50,664 nt of DNA from an uncultured Desulfobacterales bacterium (GTDB taxonomy: Bacteria > Desulfobacterota > Desulfobacteria > Desulfobacterales > JAHEIW01): the NCBI GenBank assembly GCA_947259495.1, contig CAMYLV010000008.1:135939-186602 (forward strand), in the 5' to 3' direction. Positions 26,907 through 34,680 of this stretch are shown one piece after another. Made by a program: the position numbers and the translations under genes. Every line of letters starts with the position of its first letter. Position 1 is the stretch's first letter. Under the pieces are notes generated by a model, which saw only the letters and a list, made by a program, of their open reading frames with translations, searched no databases and was not told where the DNA came from.

Positions 26907-27421
26907 TGCGCAGCTGGCAAAAATGGGATGACAGCCTCGGCCGGATAGAAAAATTCTTTGTCGCCGTCATGCTGAGTGTAATGATTCTGCTGGCGTTCTT
27001 GCAGATTGTACTCCGCAACGTCTTTAGCAGCGGAATTTCTTGGGGGGACCCCCTGGTTCGCTATCTGGTGCTGTGGGTGGGGTTTATCGGGGCCAGCCTG
27101 GCAACCAGAGAAGGCAAACATATCACGATTGAGGTGTTTTCAAGATGGTTGTCCGGTCGCGGCAATCAGTATCTTAAGGCCATCTCTAATTTAATCTCCG
27201 CCCTGGTTTGCAGCCTGCTGGTCTTTGCCGGCTGGACATTTGTTCTTAACGAGGCCCAAATGGGCGGTACCACCTTTCTGCAGATTCCGGTCTGGGTTCC
27301 CCAAATCATTATTCCGGTTACCTTCGCATTTATGACGCTGCGGTTTTCCCTGCGCTTTTTTGCCGAGCTGGCGATGATATTTACATCCGGCAATCAAACA
27401 AAACACGGAAGCCCATCATGA
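26906..27421 (+). CDS. TRAP transporter small permease (DctQ family)
   Basis: 171 residues with four membrane spans, the usual DctQ size and layout. The conserved RYLVLWVGFIGAS segment and GGTTFLQIPVW loop are present. It partners DctM in the inner-membrane complex. Translation is probably coupled at both ends: its ATG overlaps the DctP stop and its TGA overlaps the DctM start (ATGA). Confidence 0.9.
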   Translation: MRSWQKWDDSLGRIEKFFVAVMLSVMILLAFLQIVLRNVFSSGISWGDPLVRYLVLWVGFIGASLATREGKHITIEVFSRWLSGRGNQYLKAISNLISALVCSLLVFAGWTFVLNEAQMGGTTFLQIPVWVPQIIIPVTFAFMTLRFSLRFFAELAMIFTSGNQTKHGSPS

Positions 27422-28677
27422 TTTTGCTGGCCATTCTTGCCGCCATCTTTTTGATGCTCATTGGCGTGCCTGTTTTTGTGGTGATCTGCGGGCTGGCCCT
27501 TTACCTGTTTTTTACCAGCGGCATTGATCTGTCGGCCATCATTATTGAGATGCATCGGATGGCCACCACTCCGGTGCTGGTTGCCATTCCACTGTTTACG
27601 TTCTCCGGATATCTGCTTTCTGAAAGCGGGGCCCCGAAACGATTGATCCGCCTTTCAAACGCGATTCTGGGCTGGCTGCCGGGGGGGATCGCTGTTATTG
27701 CCCTGATTGCCTGCGCTGTTTTTACAGCCCTGACCGGAGCCACCGGTTTGACCATCATTGCATTGGGCGGTATCCTGCTGCCGGCAATGACAAGGGCAAA
27801 TTATCCGCAGGCGTTTTCATTGGGCCTGTTAACCACTTCGGGAACCCTGGGGTTGCTTTTTCCCCCCAGCCTGCCCCTGATTCTCTACGCCATCGTAGCC
27901 GGGATCAGAATCGATCAGCTTTTCATTGCCGGTATCCTGCCCGGAATTTTGCTGGTGGTGCTGCTGTCTTTTTTCAGCATCACCCGGGCCGTGCGGGCCG
28001 ATGTGCCCAAAACCCGTTTTCAGATTTCTGAAATTTTGGGCGCCCTGCGCGAGGCGCTCTGGGAATTGCCCTTGCCGATGGTGGTTTTGGGCGGAATTTA
28101 CAGCGGACAATTTGCGGTCAGCGAGGCGGCAGCCATTACGGCTGTTTATGTATTATTTGTAGAAGTTATCGTCTATCGGGACATCCGCTGGAAGGACCTG
28201 CCGGAAATTATGAAAAAAAGTATGGTCCTGGTGGGGGCGGTACTGATTATTCTGGGCGCCGCCATGGGTCTGACCAACTATCTAATCGACGCCGAAATAC
28301 CGATGCAGTTGCTGGATTTTTTCAAGACCCATATCGAAAGCAAAATCCTGTTTTTAATCGTCTTAAACCTGTTTCTCCTGGCGGCGGGCTGTACCATGGG
28401 AATATTTTCGGCCCTGGTGGTGGTCGTCCCGCTGCTGACACCGATTGGTGCGGCCTACGGCATGGACCCCATTCATCTGGGAATTATCTTTTTGGCCAAC
28501 CTGGAGATCGGCGCGTCGATCCCCCCGCTGGGCATTAATCTGTTTATTGCCAGCATTCGGTTCGAACGACCCGTACTGCAGCTCTACTGGGCCTCATTGC
28601 CGTTTATCGCCATCCTGCTGATCGCCCTAGCCCTGATTACCTACATCCCCTGGATAAGCCTTGTATTGCTCAAATAA
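27418..28677 (+). CDS. TRAP transporter large permease (DctM family)
   Basis: 419 residues, about 11-12 membrane spans, the normal DctM length. It carries the transport path and Na+ coupling. Family motifs include VAIPLFTFSGYLLSESG, ALTGATGLTI and FPPSLPLILYAIVAG. It is the last gene of the TatT-DctPQM operon. The 217-bp gap after it has no clear terminator. Confidence 0.92.
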   Translation: MILLAILAAIFLMLIGVPVFVVICGLALYLFFTSGIDLSAIIIEMHRMATTPVLVAIPLFTFSGYLLSESGAPKRLIRLSNAILGWLPGGIAVIALIACAVFTALTGATGLTIIALGGILLPAMTRANYPQAFSLGLLTTSGTLGLLFPPSLPLILYAIVAGIRIDQLFIAGILPGILLVVLLSFFSITRAVRADVPKTRFQISEILGALREALWELPLPMVVLGGIYSGQFAVSEAAAITAVYVLFVEVIVYRDIRWKDLPEIMKKSMVLVGAVLIILGAAMGLTNYLIDAEIPMQLLDFFKTHIESKILFLIVLNLFLLAAGCTMGIFSALVVVVPLLTPIGAAYGMDPIHLGIIFLANLEIGASIPPLGINLFIASIRFERPVLQLYWASLPFIAILLIALALITYIPWISLVLLK

Positions 28678-28894
28678 GCGGCCGCAATAGCGATACACTT
28701 TTCCGGCATACTTGCCGACCAACACCACCACTAGAATTCCAATCACGGGAATCAAAATGGTTGCGGCCGGTCACAAATCGCCGCCTTGAACGGGTAAAAA
28801 GGTATTTAAATTTTCAATTGTATTTGAAACCATTATATCACCCGATAAAATTTCCAAATTTGAGCGTTTTAACTTTTGGGAATTTTGGGAGTTA

Positions 28895-29803
28895 TTAACG
28901 ATTGAACAAAACCATACCCCCAAAGATAAGCAGCATCCCGATCAGATGAAAGGCCTTAAGGGATTCCCCGAGCCAGATGATGGCCATTACGGAGGCAAAT
29001 ACCGGAATGAAATTTATAAACAGGCCGGCACGATTGGCTCCAATTAGCTCTACGCCGCGATTCCAGCAAAAAAAAGCGACAATTGACGGAAACGCGGCAA
29101 CATATAGGACGCTGGCCACCACATCAACGTTCAGCGCAAATGCCTGGCTGTGCCTCAGCTCCCATAGATACAATGGCAACAGGCCCAGTGCACCCAGGGC
29201 GAAGGTGTAAATGAGAAAACTGAGCGCATGAATCGACGGCCTGCGGTGTAAAAATGCGGAATACAGCGCATAGAGCAAAACGGCCACCAGCATTAATAGA
29301 TCACCCTCTACAAAAGATAAATCTAAAATGGTTGCAAATCTGCCGCGCAATACCACCAGGCCGGCGCCCAATATGCATAAAGCGACACCCAGGCTTTGCA
29401 ACCGGGTGACCTTCTCTTTAAAGGCGAGCAGGGAGATCAAAATTATAACGGCCGGCATGGTTGTTTGAATAAGCGCCCCGTTAATGGCAGTGGTCGTGTG
29501 CATGGCCAGGTACAGCAGCGTGTTAAATCCGGAAATTCCGACCAGAGACAAAAAAAATATCATCTTCCAGTGCCGGGTAAAAAGCGGCCAGTCCCGTCTG
29601 GCATGCGGATGCGCAAAAGGCCACAGCAGTAAAGATGCAATTGTCCAGCGCCAAAAAGCAAGGCTGACGGGCGGAATAATATCAACGACACTGCGGGCTA
29701 AAACGATATTGCCAGCCCAGCACAGCGGTGCAATGGCCAGCAGAAGATAGGGCCGCCAGGTAAAAGGCTGGCTTTGGCGACCGTTGGTGGGTTGTAATTT
29801 CAT
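28895..29803 (-). CDS. EamA/DMT-family transporter
   Basis: 302 residues with ten predicted membrane spans in two similar halves, the EamA (drug/metabolite transporter) layout. Typical segments are APLCWAGNIVLAR near the start and FLGW-type ends (IWLGESLKAFHLIGMLLIFGG). Members export amino acids, nucleotide-derived metabolites or drugs, and the substrate is unknown. The coding start is 36 bp from a truncated MITE-like copy. It is a single gene. Confidence 0.88.
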   Translation of the reverse strand: MKLQPTNGRQSQPFTWRPYLLLAIAPLCWAGNIVLARSVVDIIPPVSLAFWRWTIASLLLWPFAHPHARRDWPLFTRHWKMIFFLSLVGISGFNTLLYLAMHTTTAINGALIQTTMPAVIILISLLAFKEKVTRLQSLGVALCILGAGLVVLRGRFATILDLSFVEGDLLMLVAVLLYALYSAFLHRRPSIHALSFLIYTFALGALGLLPLYLWELRHSQAFALNVDVVASVLYVAAFPSIVAFFCWNRGVELIGANRAGLFINFIPVFASVMAIIWLGESLKAFHLIGMLLIFGGMVLFNR

Positions 29804-29838
29804 GTTAGATAGACGTCCTGAAGCGGCGCTTTCGGTTT

Positions 29839-29861
29839 TATAGTGGTTGTCAAAAAAACGG
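29839..29861 (+). repeat. MITE-like element, copy 4 (truncated)
   Basis: Only the first 23 bp of the element remain (TATAGTGGTTGTC followed by A7CGG). The sequence diverges after that. It marks an old or partly deleted insertion next to the DMT transporter gene. Confidence 0.6.
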
Positions 29862-29995
29862 ATTGCCGCTCATTTCATCGGTCAACAGGCATCGCAGGTA
29901 TCAAATAAATTCAGGGTTAAGTCAAGTAGATCTTAATGAATGGGAATGCCGAATTATTTTTGGGATACACTTTAGTTAAATGGTGTCATAAAAGA

Positions 29996-30023
29996 GGGCG
30001 GCCCCGCAAATGGGGTGCCGCCC
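29996..30023 (+). promoter_or_regulatory. GC-rich RNA hairpin before a mini-ORF
   Basis: GGGCGGCCCC pairs with GGGG-TG-CCGCCC through ten base pairs with a two-base bulge and a six-base loop. No T-tract follows, so it is unlikely to be a simple terminator. It ends 17 nt before the GGAGGTTT ribosome-binding site of the five-codon frame. Confidence 0.4.
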
Positions 30024-30052
30024 CGAATCAACACTAAATGGAGGTTTTTAAT

Positions 30053-30070
30053 ATGGCATTACCGTTGTGA
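30053..30070 (+). CDS. five-codon mini-ORF (MALPL), possible leader peptide
   Basis: ATGGCATTACCGTTGTGA, with GGAGGTTT 5 nt upstream. The ribosome-binding site (30040-30047) has an exact 8-nt complement, AAACCTCC, at 30073-30080 just after the stop, so a stem could hide it. This may be a regulatory leader peptide or the broken start of a lost gene. Nothing downstream in frame supports a longer protein. Confidence 0.25.
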   Translation: MALPL

Positions 30071-30199
30071 ATAAACCTCCGGCCGCGGATAAAAACCAGG
30101 ATCATCCACGACCACTGCTAAATTAAGGTCCCGATTGGATCCGTCAAGTTTTACGCCTTCCGCCGGCCAAATCCAAAAACCCGTCAGGCGCTTGAAACG

Positions 30200-30227
30200 T
30201 TGACAGTCCCGGATTTCGTGATAATTT
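30200..30227 (+). promoter_or_regulatory. sigma-70 promoter directly before the 90-residue membrane protein gene
   Basis: TTGACA (30200-30205), 16-nt spacer, TAATTT (30222-30227). The expected start of transcription, near 30234, is only about 2 nt from the ATG at 30236. This suggests a leaderless mRNA. Confidence 0.4.
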
Positions 30228-30235
30228 AAAAAACC

Positions 30236-30508
30236 ATGCCCGACACAGAAAATGAAAAAAATGAACAGCCGCCCGTCGTCAGTACCACCTGGTGGATCCG
30301 TCAGATCATCTTGATTGTGATTGCCGGGTTTTATCTGGTTTTTGGCATTCAGCTGCTGATCTCTGCCTATCAGCTCAACAATCCATCATATTTCATCTTT
30401 ACCTTTTTCGCATCCAATTTTATGATTCTGTTCAGTGGGGCCCTGATGGTGGGTTTTATCTACCGCTTGGTGACGACGTATCGGCATTTGAAAAATTTAA
30501 ATTTATAG
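30236..30508 (+). CDS. small two-span membrane protein, 90 residues
   Basis: Two strong hydrophobic segments (about 25-48 and 56-78) follow a polar, acidic N-terminus (MPDTENEKNEQ). No family is recognised. There is no Shine-Dalgarno sequence before the ATG, and a promoter ends 8 nt upstream, which fits leaderless translation. The next gene converges on it with a 39-bp gap. The two-helix layout suggests an inner-membrane accessory subunit, but this is not supported by neighbours. Confidence 0.65.
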   Translation: MPDTENEKNEQPPVVSTTWWIRQIILIVIAGFYLVFGIQLLISAYQLNNPSYFIFTFFASNFMILFSGALMVGFIYRLVTTYRHLKNLNL

Positions 30509-30547
30509 CACAAGCGTTTGGCTAGAACGGACAATTCAACCGACAAA

Positions 30548-30895
30548 TCAGCCGCTAGCGGGCAGACCTTCAACTATCTCAAGGGGGAGTGCAAATAAAA
30601 TCCCCCGGCCGGGCTCACTGAGATCGCCACACAAGGATTTAATAATTTTGATGGCCTTAGCCAGGCGCTCCTTATCTTCAATCACGGTCAGAATGGTCTT
30701 ATTTGACGATTCAAGATCCGTGGTGACCTTGTTGATTTGCTCCATCACGGGCAGCGAAGCCCGGGTTTTCATTAGCACCCGCCCCATACCGGTGCTGTCT
30801 AGAACCGTTGAGCCCGTGATGCCGATTTTCGCAAACTGTTCCATAATGCTGGATAGTTCTTCAGAGCGCTCCAAAATAGTCACAAGTAAATACAT
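30548..30895 (-). CDS. PII-like small signalling protein
   Basis: 115 residues from the ATG at 30895, which has AAGGAGG 8 nt upstream; an upstream ATG at 30928 has no such site. MYLLVTILERSEEL, the central GITGSTVLDSTGMGRVL and later KERLAKAIKIIKSL give the alternating beta-alpha-beta pattern of PII-superfamily proteins, with a variable loop in the middle. Classical GlnB T-loop and uridylylation Tyr motifs are not visible. It probably binds a small molecule or nucleotide, which is inference. It is monocistronic. A MITE-like copy lies 49 bp upstream. Confidence 0.7.
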   Translation of the reverse strand: MYLLVTILERSEELSSIMEQFAKIGITGSTVLDSTGMGRVLMKTRASLPVMEQINKVTTDLESSNKTILTVIEDKERLAKAIKIIKSLCGDLSEPGRGILFALPLEIVEGLPASG

Positions 30896-30944
30896 CTGAT
30901 AACCTCCTTGTTTTCTGGTTATCGTCAATCATGCCTGCGGATTT

Positions 30945-31047
30945 TATAGTGGTTGTCAAAAAAACGTTCCGATTGCGGGACGTTTTTTTGCTACAACACT
31001 TATGCCGCCATCATTTTTTTCGGAACCTTATTATGACAAGCGGTATA
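30945..31047 (+). repeat. 103-bp MITE-like element, copy 5 (full)
   Basis: From TATAGTGGTTGTCAAAAAAACG to ACAAGCGGTATA. The first stem (A7CGTTCCG / CGGGACGT7) is intact and the distal half is more diverged. It lies between two leftward genes, upstream of the PII-like gene. Confidence 0.85.
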
Positions 31048-31163
31048 ATCGCTTCGCCAGACTAACGCATGCTTCTTACGAATTGAATTCAGACAGGCAA
31101 TCGACTGAGAATTTGATCATATCCAAAATGGCGAATCACCGATCTCGCCCTGATTTTTGCCGG

Positions 31164-31616
31164 TTATGCTCTCAACCCCGGCTTGCTTTCTTCTTTTATT
31201 TTAAAAATTTTGGCTGCCAACTTTTTGGACAATATTACCGGCACATCCGGCTGTTTGGTAAATTTAAATTTTACAAAACCACCGAATAAGCGTCTGCTCC
31301 CCTCTTCAGTTGATATCTCTGTCCACGGGAAAAACAAAGGCGGGTGGCCCAACCGAAAAATCGGGAATACCGCCAAATAAAGTCCATATTTATTGGCGCC
31401 GACAGTTACGCAGTTATTGTAATTCGTCCATCTACGCATCCCAGCACTTTTTAACCACAGTTTCTGACCGTCAAATACGGAATTTGCCTGATAGTCCCGT
31501 GCCAGTATTCTCCAGCCACCGACCACAGATATTACTTTACAAACACCCATCCACAAAATGATGAAACACAATATATAGGCCGTTACGGAAAACGGCTCAA
31601 ATTGATTTGCATACAT
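31164..31616 (-). CDS. membrane-anchored protein of unknown function
   Basis: 150 residues. One hydrophobic N-terminal segment (about 8-35) anchors a beta-rich domain that ends in a basic tail (KKLAAKIFKIKEESK). The segment GLYLAVFPIFRLGHPPLFFPWTEI is distinctive and hints at a PH-like or similar beta fold, but I do not recognise the family. The gene is first among those reading left from this point, spaced 48 bp from the DUF6498-like gene upstream. No clear ribosome-binding site is seen. Confidence 0.65.
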   Translation of the reverse strand: MYANQFEPFSVTAYILCFIILWMGVCKVISVVGGWRILARDYQANSVFDGQKLWLKSAGMRRWTNYNNCVTVGANKYGLYLAVFPIFRLGHPPLFFPWTEISTEEGSRRLFGGFVKFKFTKQPDVPVILSKKLAAKIFKIKEESKPGLRA

Positions 31617-31664
31617 GGTTCTGCGTCACTCGAATTTAGGGCTAAATTTATGAATCGGTCTGTT

Positions 31665-32357
31665 TCACCCGGATTTCGCTGCCCGGTGCGACTTGGTGTG
31701 CAGCCAGATGTCCATACCGATTTTTAAAAAGATGAGGACGCACAGCAGCCCCACCGGTGAGCCCAATTTCATAATGAACACGCCGCCGGCAATAATGGCC
31801 ACATGCATCAAAATAATTCGCTTGTAGGGACGCATCATGATCTCATTGACTTTAAGCGACAGGTATTCCTGACCGTTTATAAAGTTCCTGACAAAAGATA
31901 TGCCGTGACTGACGAATAGACCCAGGGCCGGCCATTCCAGTCCGGGCGGTCGGCTATTCCAGAGTTGCATGACAACCGAATATAGAAGCTGCAAAAATAT
32001 TAGAGGGCCCATCCATGCGCCGGCTGGCGCCAGGGCCTCCTCAGCGGATCCGATTTTAAAAAAGGTCAGCAGAAAAAAGCCGTGCACGGCACAAAAGCCA
32101 CCGAAGTGCACGCAGAAAAAGGGAATCAAAAACAATTTCTGTATTTGCCTGGCAGATGATTCGACTTTTACCAGGATCATTCGCAGGATGTTGAAAAATC
32201 CAATAATTAGATTTTCTATCCAGTAGAGCAGCACGATGGCAGCCGAATCCCAACTTAGAAAAATTACGCCAAACAAGGGTACCAGATTGGCAACCGTCAG
32301 GGCGACGATGGAAAGCGAGGGCCTTTGCATCGGTTTATTTGAAACGGTTCGTGTCAT
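31665..32357 (-). CDS. DUF6498-like integral membrane protein
   Basis: 230 residues with about six membrane spans. The stretch FLSWDSAAIVLLYWIENLIIGFFN (about residues 33-56) matches the DUF6498 pattern I know, as does VNEIMMRPYKRIILMH. Function is unknown. It is followed 48 bp later by the membrane-anchored protein gene and preceded 44 bp upstream by a DUF5362-like gene. All three read left and may be one transcript. An internal Met at codon 10 is an alternative start. Confidence 0.7.
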   Translation of the reverse strand: MTRTVSNKPMQRPSLSIVALTVANLVPLFGVIFLSWDSAAIVLLYWIENLIIGFFNILRMILVKVESSARQIQKLFLIPFFCVHFGGFCAVHGFFLLTFFKIGSAEEALAPAGAWMGPLIFLQLLYSVVMQLWNSRPPGLEWPALGLFVSHGISFVRNFINGQEYLSLKVNEIMMRPYKRIILMHVAIIAGGVFIMKLGSPVGLLCVLIFLKIGMDIWLHTKSHRAAKSG

Positions 32358-32401
32358 CGGAAAACGATAATCGAATAGACCTTAAAAATTTGTCGAATGG
32401 T

Positions 32402-32884
32402 TCACCCGCGAAGGGCTAACAGGCTCGGAATTAAAATCGCGGCGACAATTCCCAGGACCGCAAGTGCGATTGACACCAGCGCCAGAATGCCGATAAATTT
32501 CCAGAACGATTTCTGATATTCAATGGCTTTGCCCAGTTCGATGGCATCGTCGGTCTTCAGAAAAGCGCTTATGGCTGTCGAATACTTTGAAAGCCAGATC
32601 GATGGTACCAGATAAAACACACTGGCCAGAATATAAAATATGCCCATAAATGCCAGCGGCGGCGCTTTTTCAGAAACCGGAATAAAATTTCGGCCAACGA
32701 TCATGGCAATCCCGGCGAGAATCGTCAGCCCCGTACCGATAAATCCCAAGACCGACAGCAGTCGGGTCCAGGGCCGGGTTGCCTTCAGTGATTTGCGGAT
32801 GTAGCTCAAAATAGCTCTGCTTCGATCGACGCTGCCATCCGGGCCCGGGTCGTTGGTATCCAGTCCGTTGGTAAATTTTTGCAT
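32402..32884 (-). CDS. DUF5362-like four-span membrane protein
   Basis: 160 residues. A polar N-terminus (about 1-40) is followed by four hydrophobic segments. The loop WLSKYSTAISAFLKTDD (about 97-113) and the following EYQKSFWKF are typical of the DUF5362 family of small membrane proteins of unknown function. GAAAGGAGCAAGAC before the ATG is a good ribosome-binding site. It is probably the first gene of a three-gene leftward set of small membrane proteins. Confidence 0.75.
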   Translation of the reverse strand: MQKFTNGLDTNDPGPDGSVDRSRAILSYIRKSLKATRPWTRLLSVLGFIGTGLTILAGIAMIVGRNFIPVSEKAPPLAFMGIFYILASVFYLVPSIWLSKYSTAISAFLKTDDAIELGKAIEYQKSFWKFIGILALVSIALAVLGIVAAILIPSLLALRG

Positions 32885-33415
32885 GTCTTGCTCCTTTCTG
32901 CCGGTTTAACGCAGACGGATACCCACATTTTCGCATATTGTGGTCAAAAATGCAAAAAATCCGGGGTAAGATATTAAAATTATATATGGATTCAGCTTAT
33001 GCCGCCGGCCCTTCCGCTGGCAGCCGCCGATAGCGATGCCGGCGCCAGAGTTTTTACCATCGGCTCCCCCCGCGTTGATGAGATAGGTGTCACGCCGGGT
33101 TTTGCAAATTACATCCGGGGTCCAGCATTAAGTCGATCCCTACTTTATCCTTCTTTGCGTTTCACCCCCCGGGTGGATGGGGGTCATATCACCGCAAACC
33201 GCGTAATATCCCCCATTTTTTGTATGAATTAGACACCGCCCCATTTTTAGAATAAAAATTTTATGAATTTATATCAATTGCTTATATAAAAACCCGCCCA
33301 GCTGATGTTGGCCTGGCAAGAATTTTGCCTTATTACGGGGTACCCTAATCAGACTGATAGGAACGGAGCGAATGTCTCGCCTGCCGAAACGTAATCTTGG
33401 ACAAGGAGGATACTA
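32885..33415. other. 531-bp divergent gap with a sigma-54 promoter
   Basis: Holds the upstream side of the small membrane-protein set (left) and, near its right end, the sigma-54 site for the repeat lipoprotein. The middle (about 33000-33230) is GC-rich and open in some frames but without ribosome-binding site, recognisable domain or typical codon pattern. Confidence 0.4.
33314..33330 (+). promoter_or_regulatory. sigma-54 (RpoN) promoter
   Basis: TGGCAAGAATTTTGCCT has GG (33315-33316) and GC (33327-33328) with exactly 10 nt between, the -24/-12 rule, and matches TGGCAC-N5-TTGCW at most positions. The transcript would start near 33340, 75 nt before the lipoprotein gene. Confidence 0.7.
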
Positions 33416-34579
33416 ATGAAAACAACTACACCTAAAATTATCGGAATTGTTGCAATTTTGGTTGCGGCTGCCATGCTATTTGGCTGTGCATCCAGCAGCA
33501 ACAATACTATGGCCAGCAAATATGAATCTAAACTCAACGAAAAGAATAAAAAGATCGATACGCTTCGAGTGGAAAACAAAGAAAAAGAGAAGATGATCGA
33601 CGTCTACAAAAAAGAACTCCGGATGTCGAACGAATCGGCTGCAGCAGCAGAGAAGCGGGCTCGCGAAGCCGAATCTTCCCGCACGGCCATGAAGGCATCC
33701 GATTCTGGAAGCAGTCTTTTCCCGCCCAATGCGAAGGCGGGTGAATGCTGGGCAAGAACATTTATTGCCCCCACCTACCGGACCGTCAGCGAACGGGTTT
33801 TGAAAAATGGGGAATCCGAACGTCTGGAACTCATCCCGGCCCAGTATACGTGGGAAGAAAAAAGCGTTCTTGTCAAAGAGGCTTCGGAACGGATGGAAAT
33901 CATTCCCGCTAAGTACCAGTGGGTTGAAGAAAAGGTATTGGTCAAACCGGAATCCAAGCAACTGGTTGAAGTGCCTGCCAAATTTGAAATGCAGCAGGAA
34001 CGGGTTCTGGTAAAACAAGCCCATACCGCTTGGAAGAAAGGCCGTGGCCCGATTGAAAAAATCGATCATGCCACCGGTGAAATTATGTGCCTGGTAGAAG
34101 TGCCGGCATCATACAAAACCGTATCCAAACGGGTAATGGTGAATAGGCCGACCACCAAAGAGCTCTTCACCCCGGCTGAATACAAAACCATCAAGAAACG
34201 GGTTATGGTGGAACCCCCCAAAGAACGCAGAGTTAAGATTCCGGCTGAATACAAGACCGTTAAAGTCCGCAAAATGACATCACCAGCGCAGGAACGCAAG
34301 ATTGCGATCCCCGCTGAATATCAAACCATCACGCGGACCGAAATGGCCAGTGACGGCCATATGGAATGGCGCCGAATTCTGTGTGAAACCAATGTAAACG
34401 CAGCGATCATCAAAGAGGTCCAGATGACTCTGCGCAACACCGGACATGATCCCGGACGCATCGACGGCGTCATTGGCCACCACACCGGGTCAGCGCTCAA
34501 GTCCTACCAGCGGGCCAACAAGCTCGCTGAAGGTGGTTTAACCTACGAAACGCTTCGCCACATGAATATCAGCCTGTAA
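33416..34579 (+). CDS. lipoprotein with coiled coil, eight 23-residue repeats and a peptidoglycan-binding domain
   Basis: 387 residues. The signal has lipobox MLFGC. Residues about 35-90 are charged heptad-like coiled coil. From about 117 to 320, about eight copies of a 23-residue unit start PA-x-Y and centre on x-x-V-x-V, e.g. PAEYKTIKKRVMV. The spacing is exact except for one inserted linker of about 20 residues (KGRGPIEKIDHATGEIMC). The last 60 residues match the PG_binding_1 fold (VQMTLRNTGHDPGRIDG). It probably spans from the outer membrane to the cell wall. It has its own sigma-54 promoter, the ribosome-binding site AAGGAGG and a terminator, so it is a single-gene unit. Confidence 0.8.
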   Translation: MKTTTPKIIGIVAILVAAAMLFGCASSSNNTMASKYESKLNEKNKKIDTLRVENKEKEKMIDVYKKELRMSNESAAAAEKRAREAESSRTAMKASDSGSSLFPPNAKAGECWARTFIAPTYRTVSERVLKNGESERLELIPAQYTWEEKSVLVKEASERMEIIPAKYQWVEEKVLVKPESKQLVEVPAKFEMQQERVLVKQAHTAWKKGRGPIEKIDHATGEIMCLVEVPASYKTVSKRVMVNRPTTKELFTPAEYKTIKKRVMVEPPKERRVKIPAEYKTVKVRKMTSPAQERKIAIPAEYQTITRTEMASDGHMEWRRILCETNVNAAIIKEVQMTLRNTGHDPGRIDGVIGHHTGSALKSYQRANKLAEGGLTYETLRHMNISL

Positions 34580-34611
34580 CCATCTGCATCCGTTAACATG
34601 TGCGAGGCGCC

Positions 34612-34654
34612 AAGACCCCGCCGGGTTGCCAGTCAATCCGCGGGGTCTTTTTTT
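34612..34654 (+). terminator. intrinsic terminator of the repeat lipoprotein gene
   Basis: AAGACCCCGC and GCGGGGTCTT form a 10-bp stem with an 18-nt loop, followed by T-rich sequence ending near 34654. It lies 33 bp after the stop. Confidence 0.85.
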
Positions 34655-34680
34655 ACGCCATCGTTAGCTTTTGGATGGCT

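Larger units (their letters stand above)
29804..30235. other. 432-bp divergent gap with repeat stump, hairpin and mini-ORF
   Basis: From left to right it holds a truncated MITE-like copy (29839-29861), a GC-rich hairpin (29996-30023), a five-codon frame with a strong ribosome-binding site (30053-30070), and a promoter directly before the gene at 30236. It may contain remains of a lost gene. Confidence 0.4.

Noticed and set aside
28627-28755. Leftward frame of about 43 residues after the DctM gene, with a hydrophobic start (LIPVIGILVVVLVGKYAG)
   Set aside because: It starts only with TTG, has no ribosome-binding site and its 3' third is antisense to DctM. It could be a remnant of a one-helix protein, but support is too thin.
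32999-33232. A 77-codon frame in the 531-bp divergent gap
   Set aside because: No ribosome-binding site, no recognised domain and no coding codon pattern. GC-rich DNA leaves frames open by chance.
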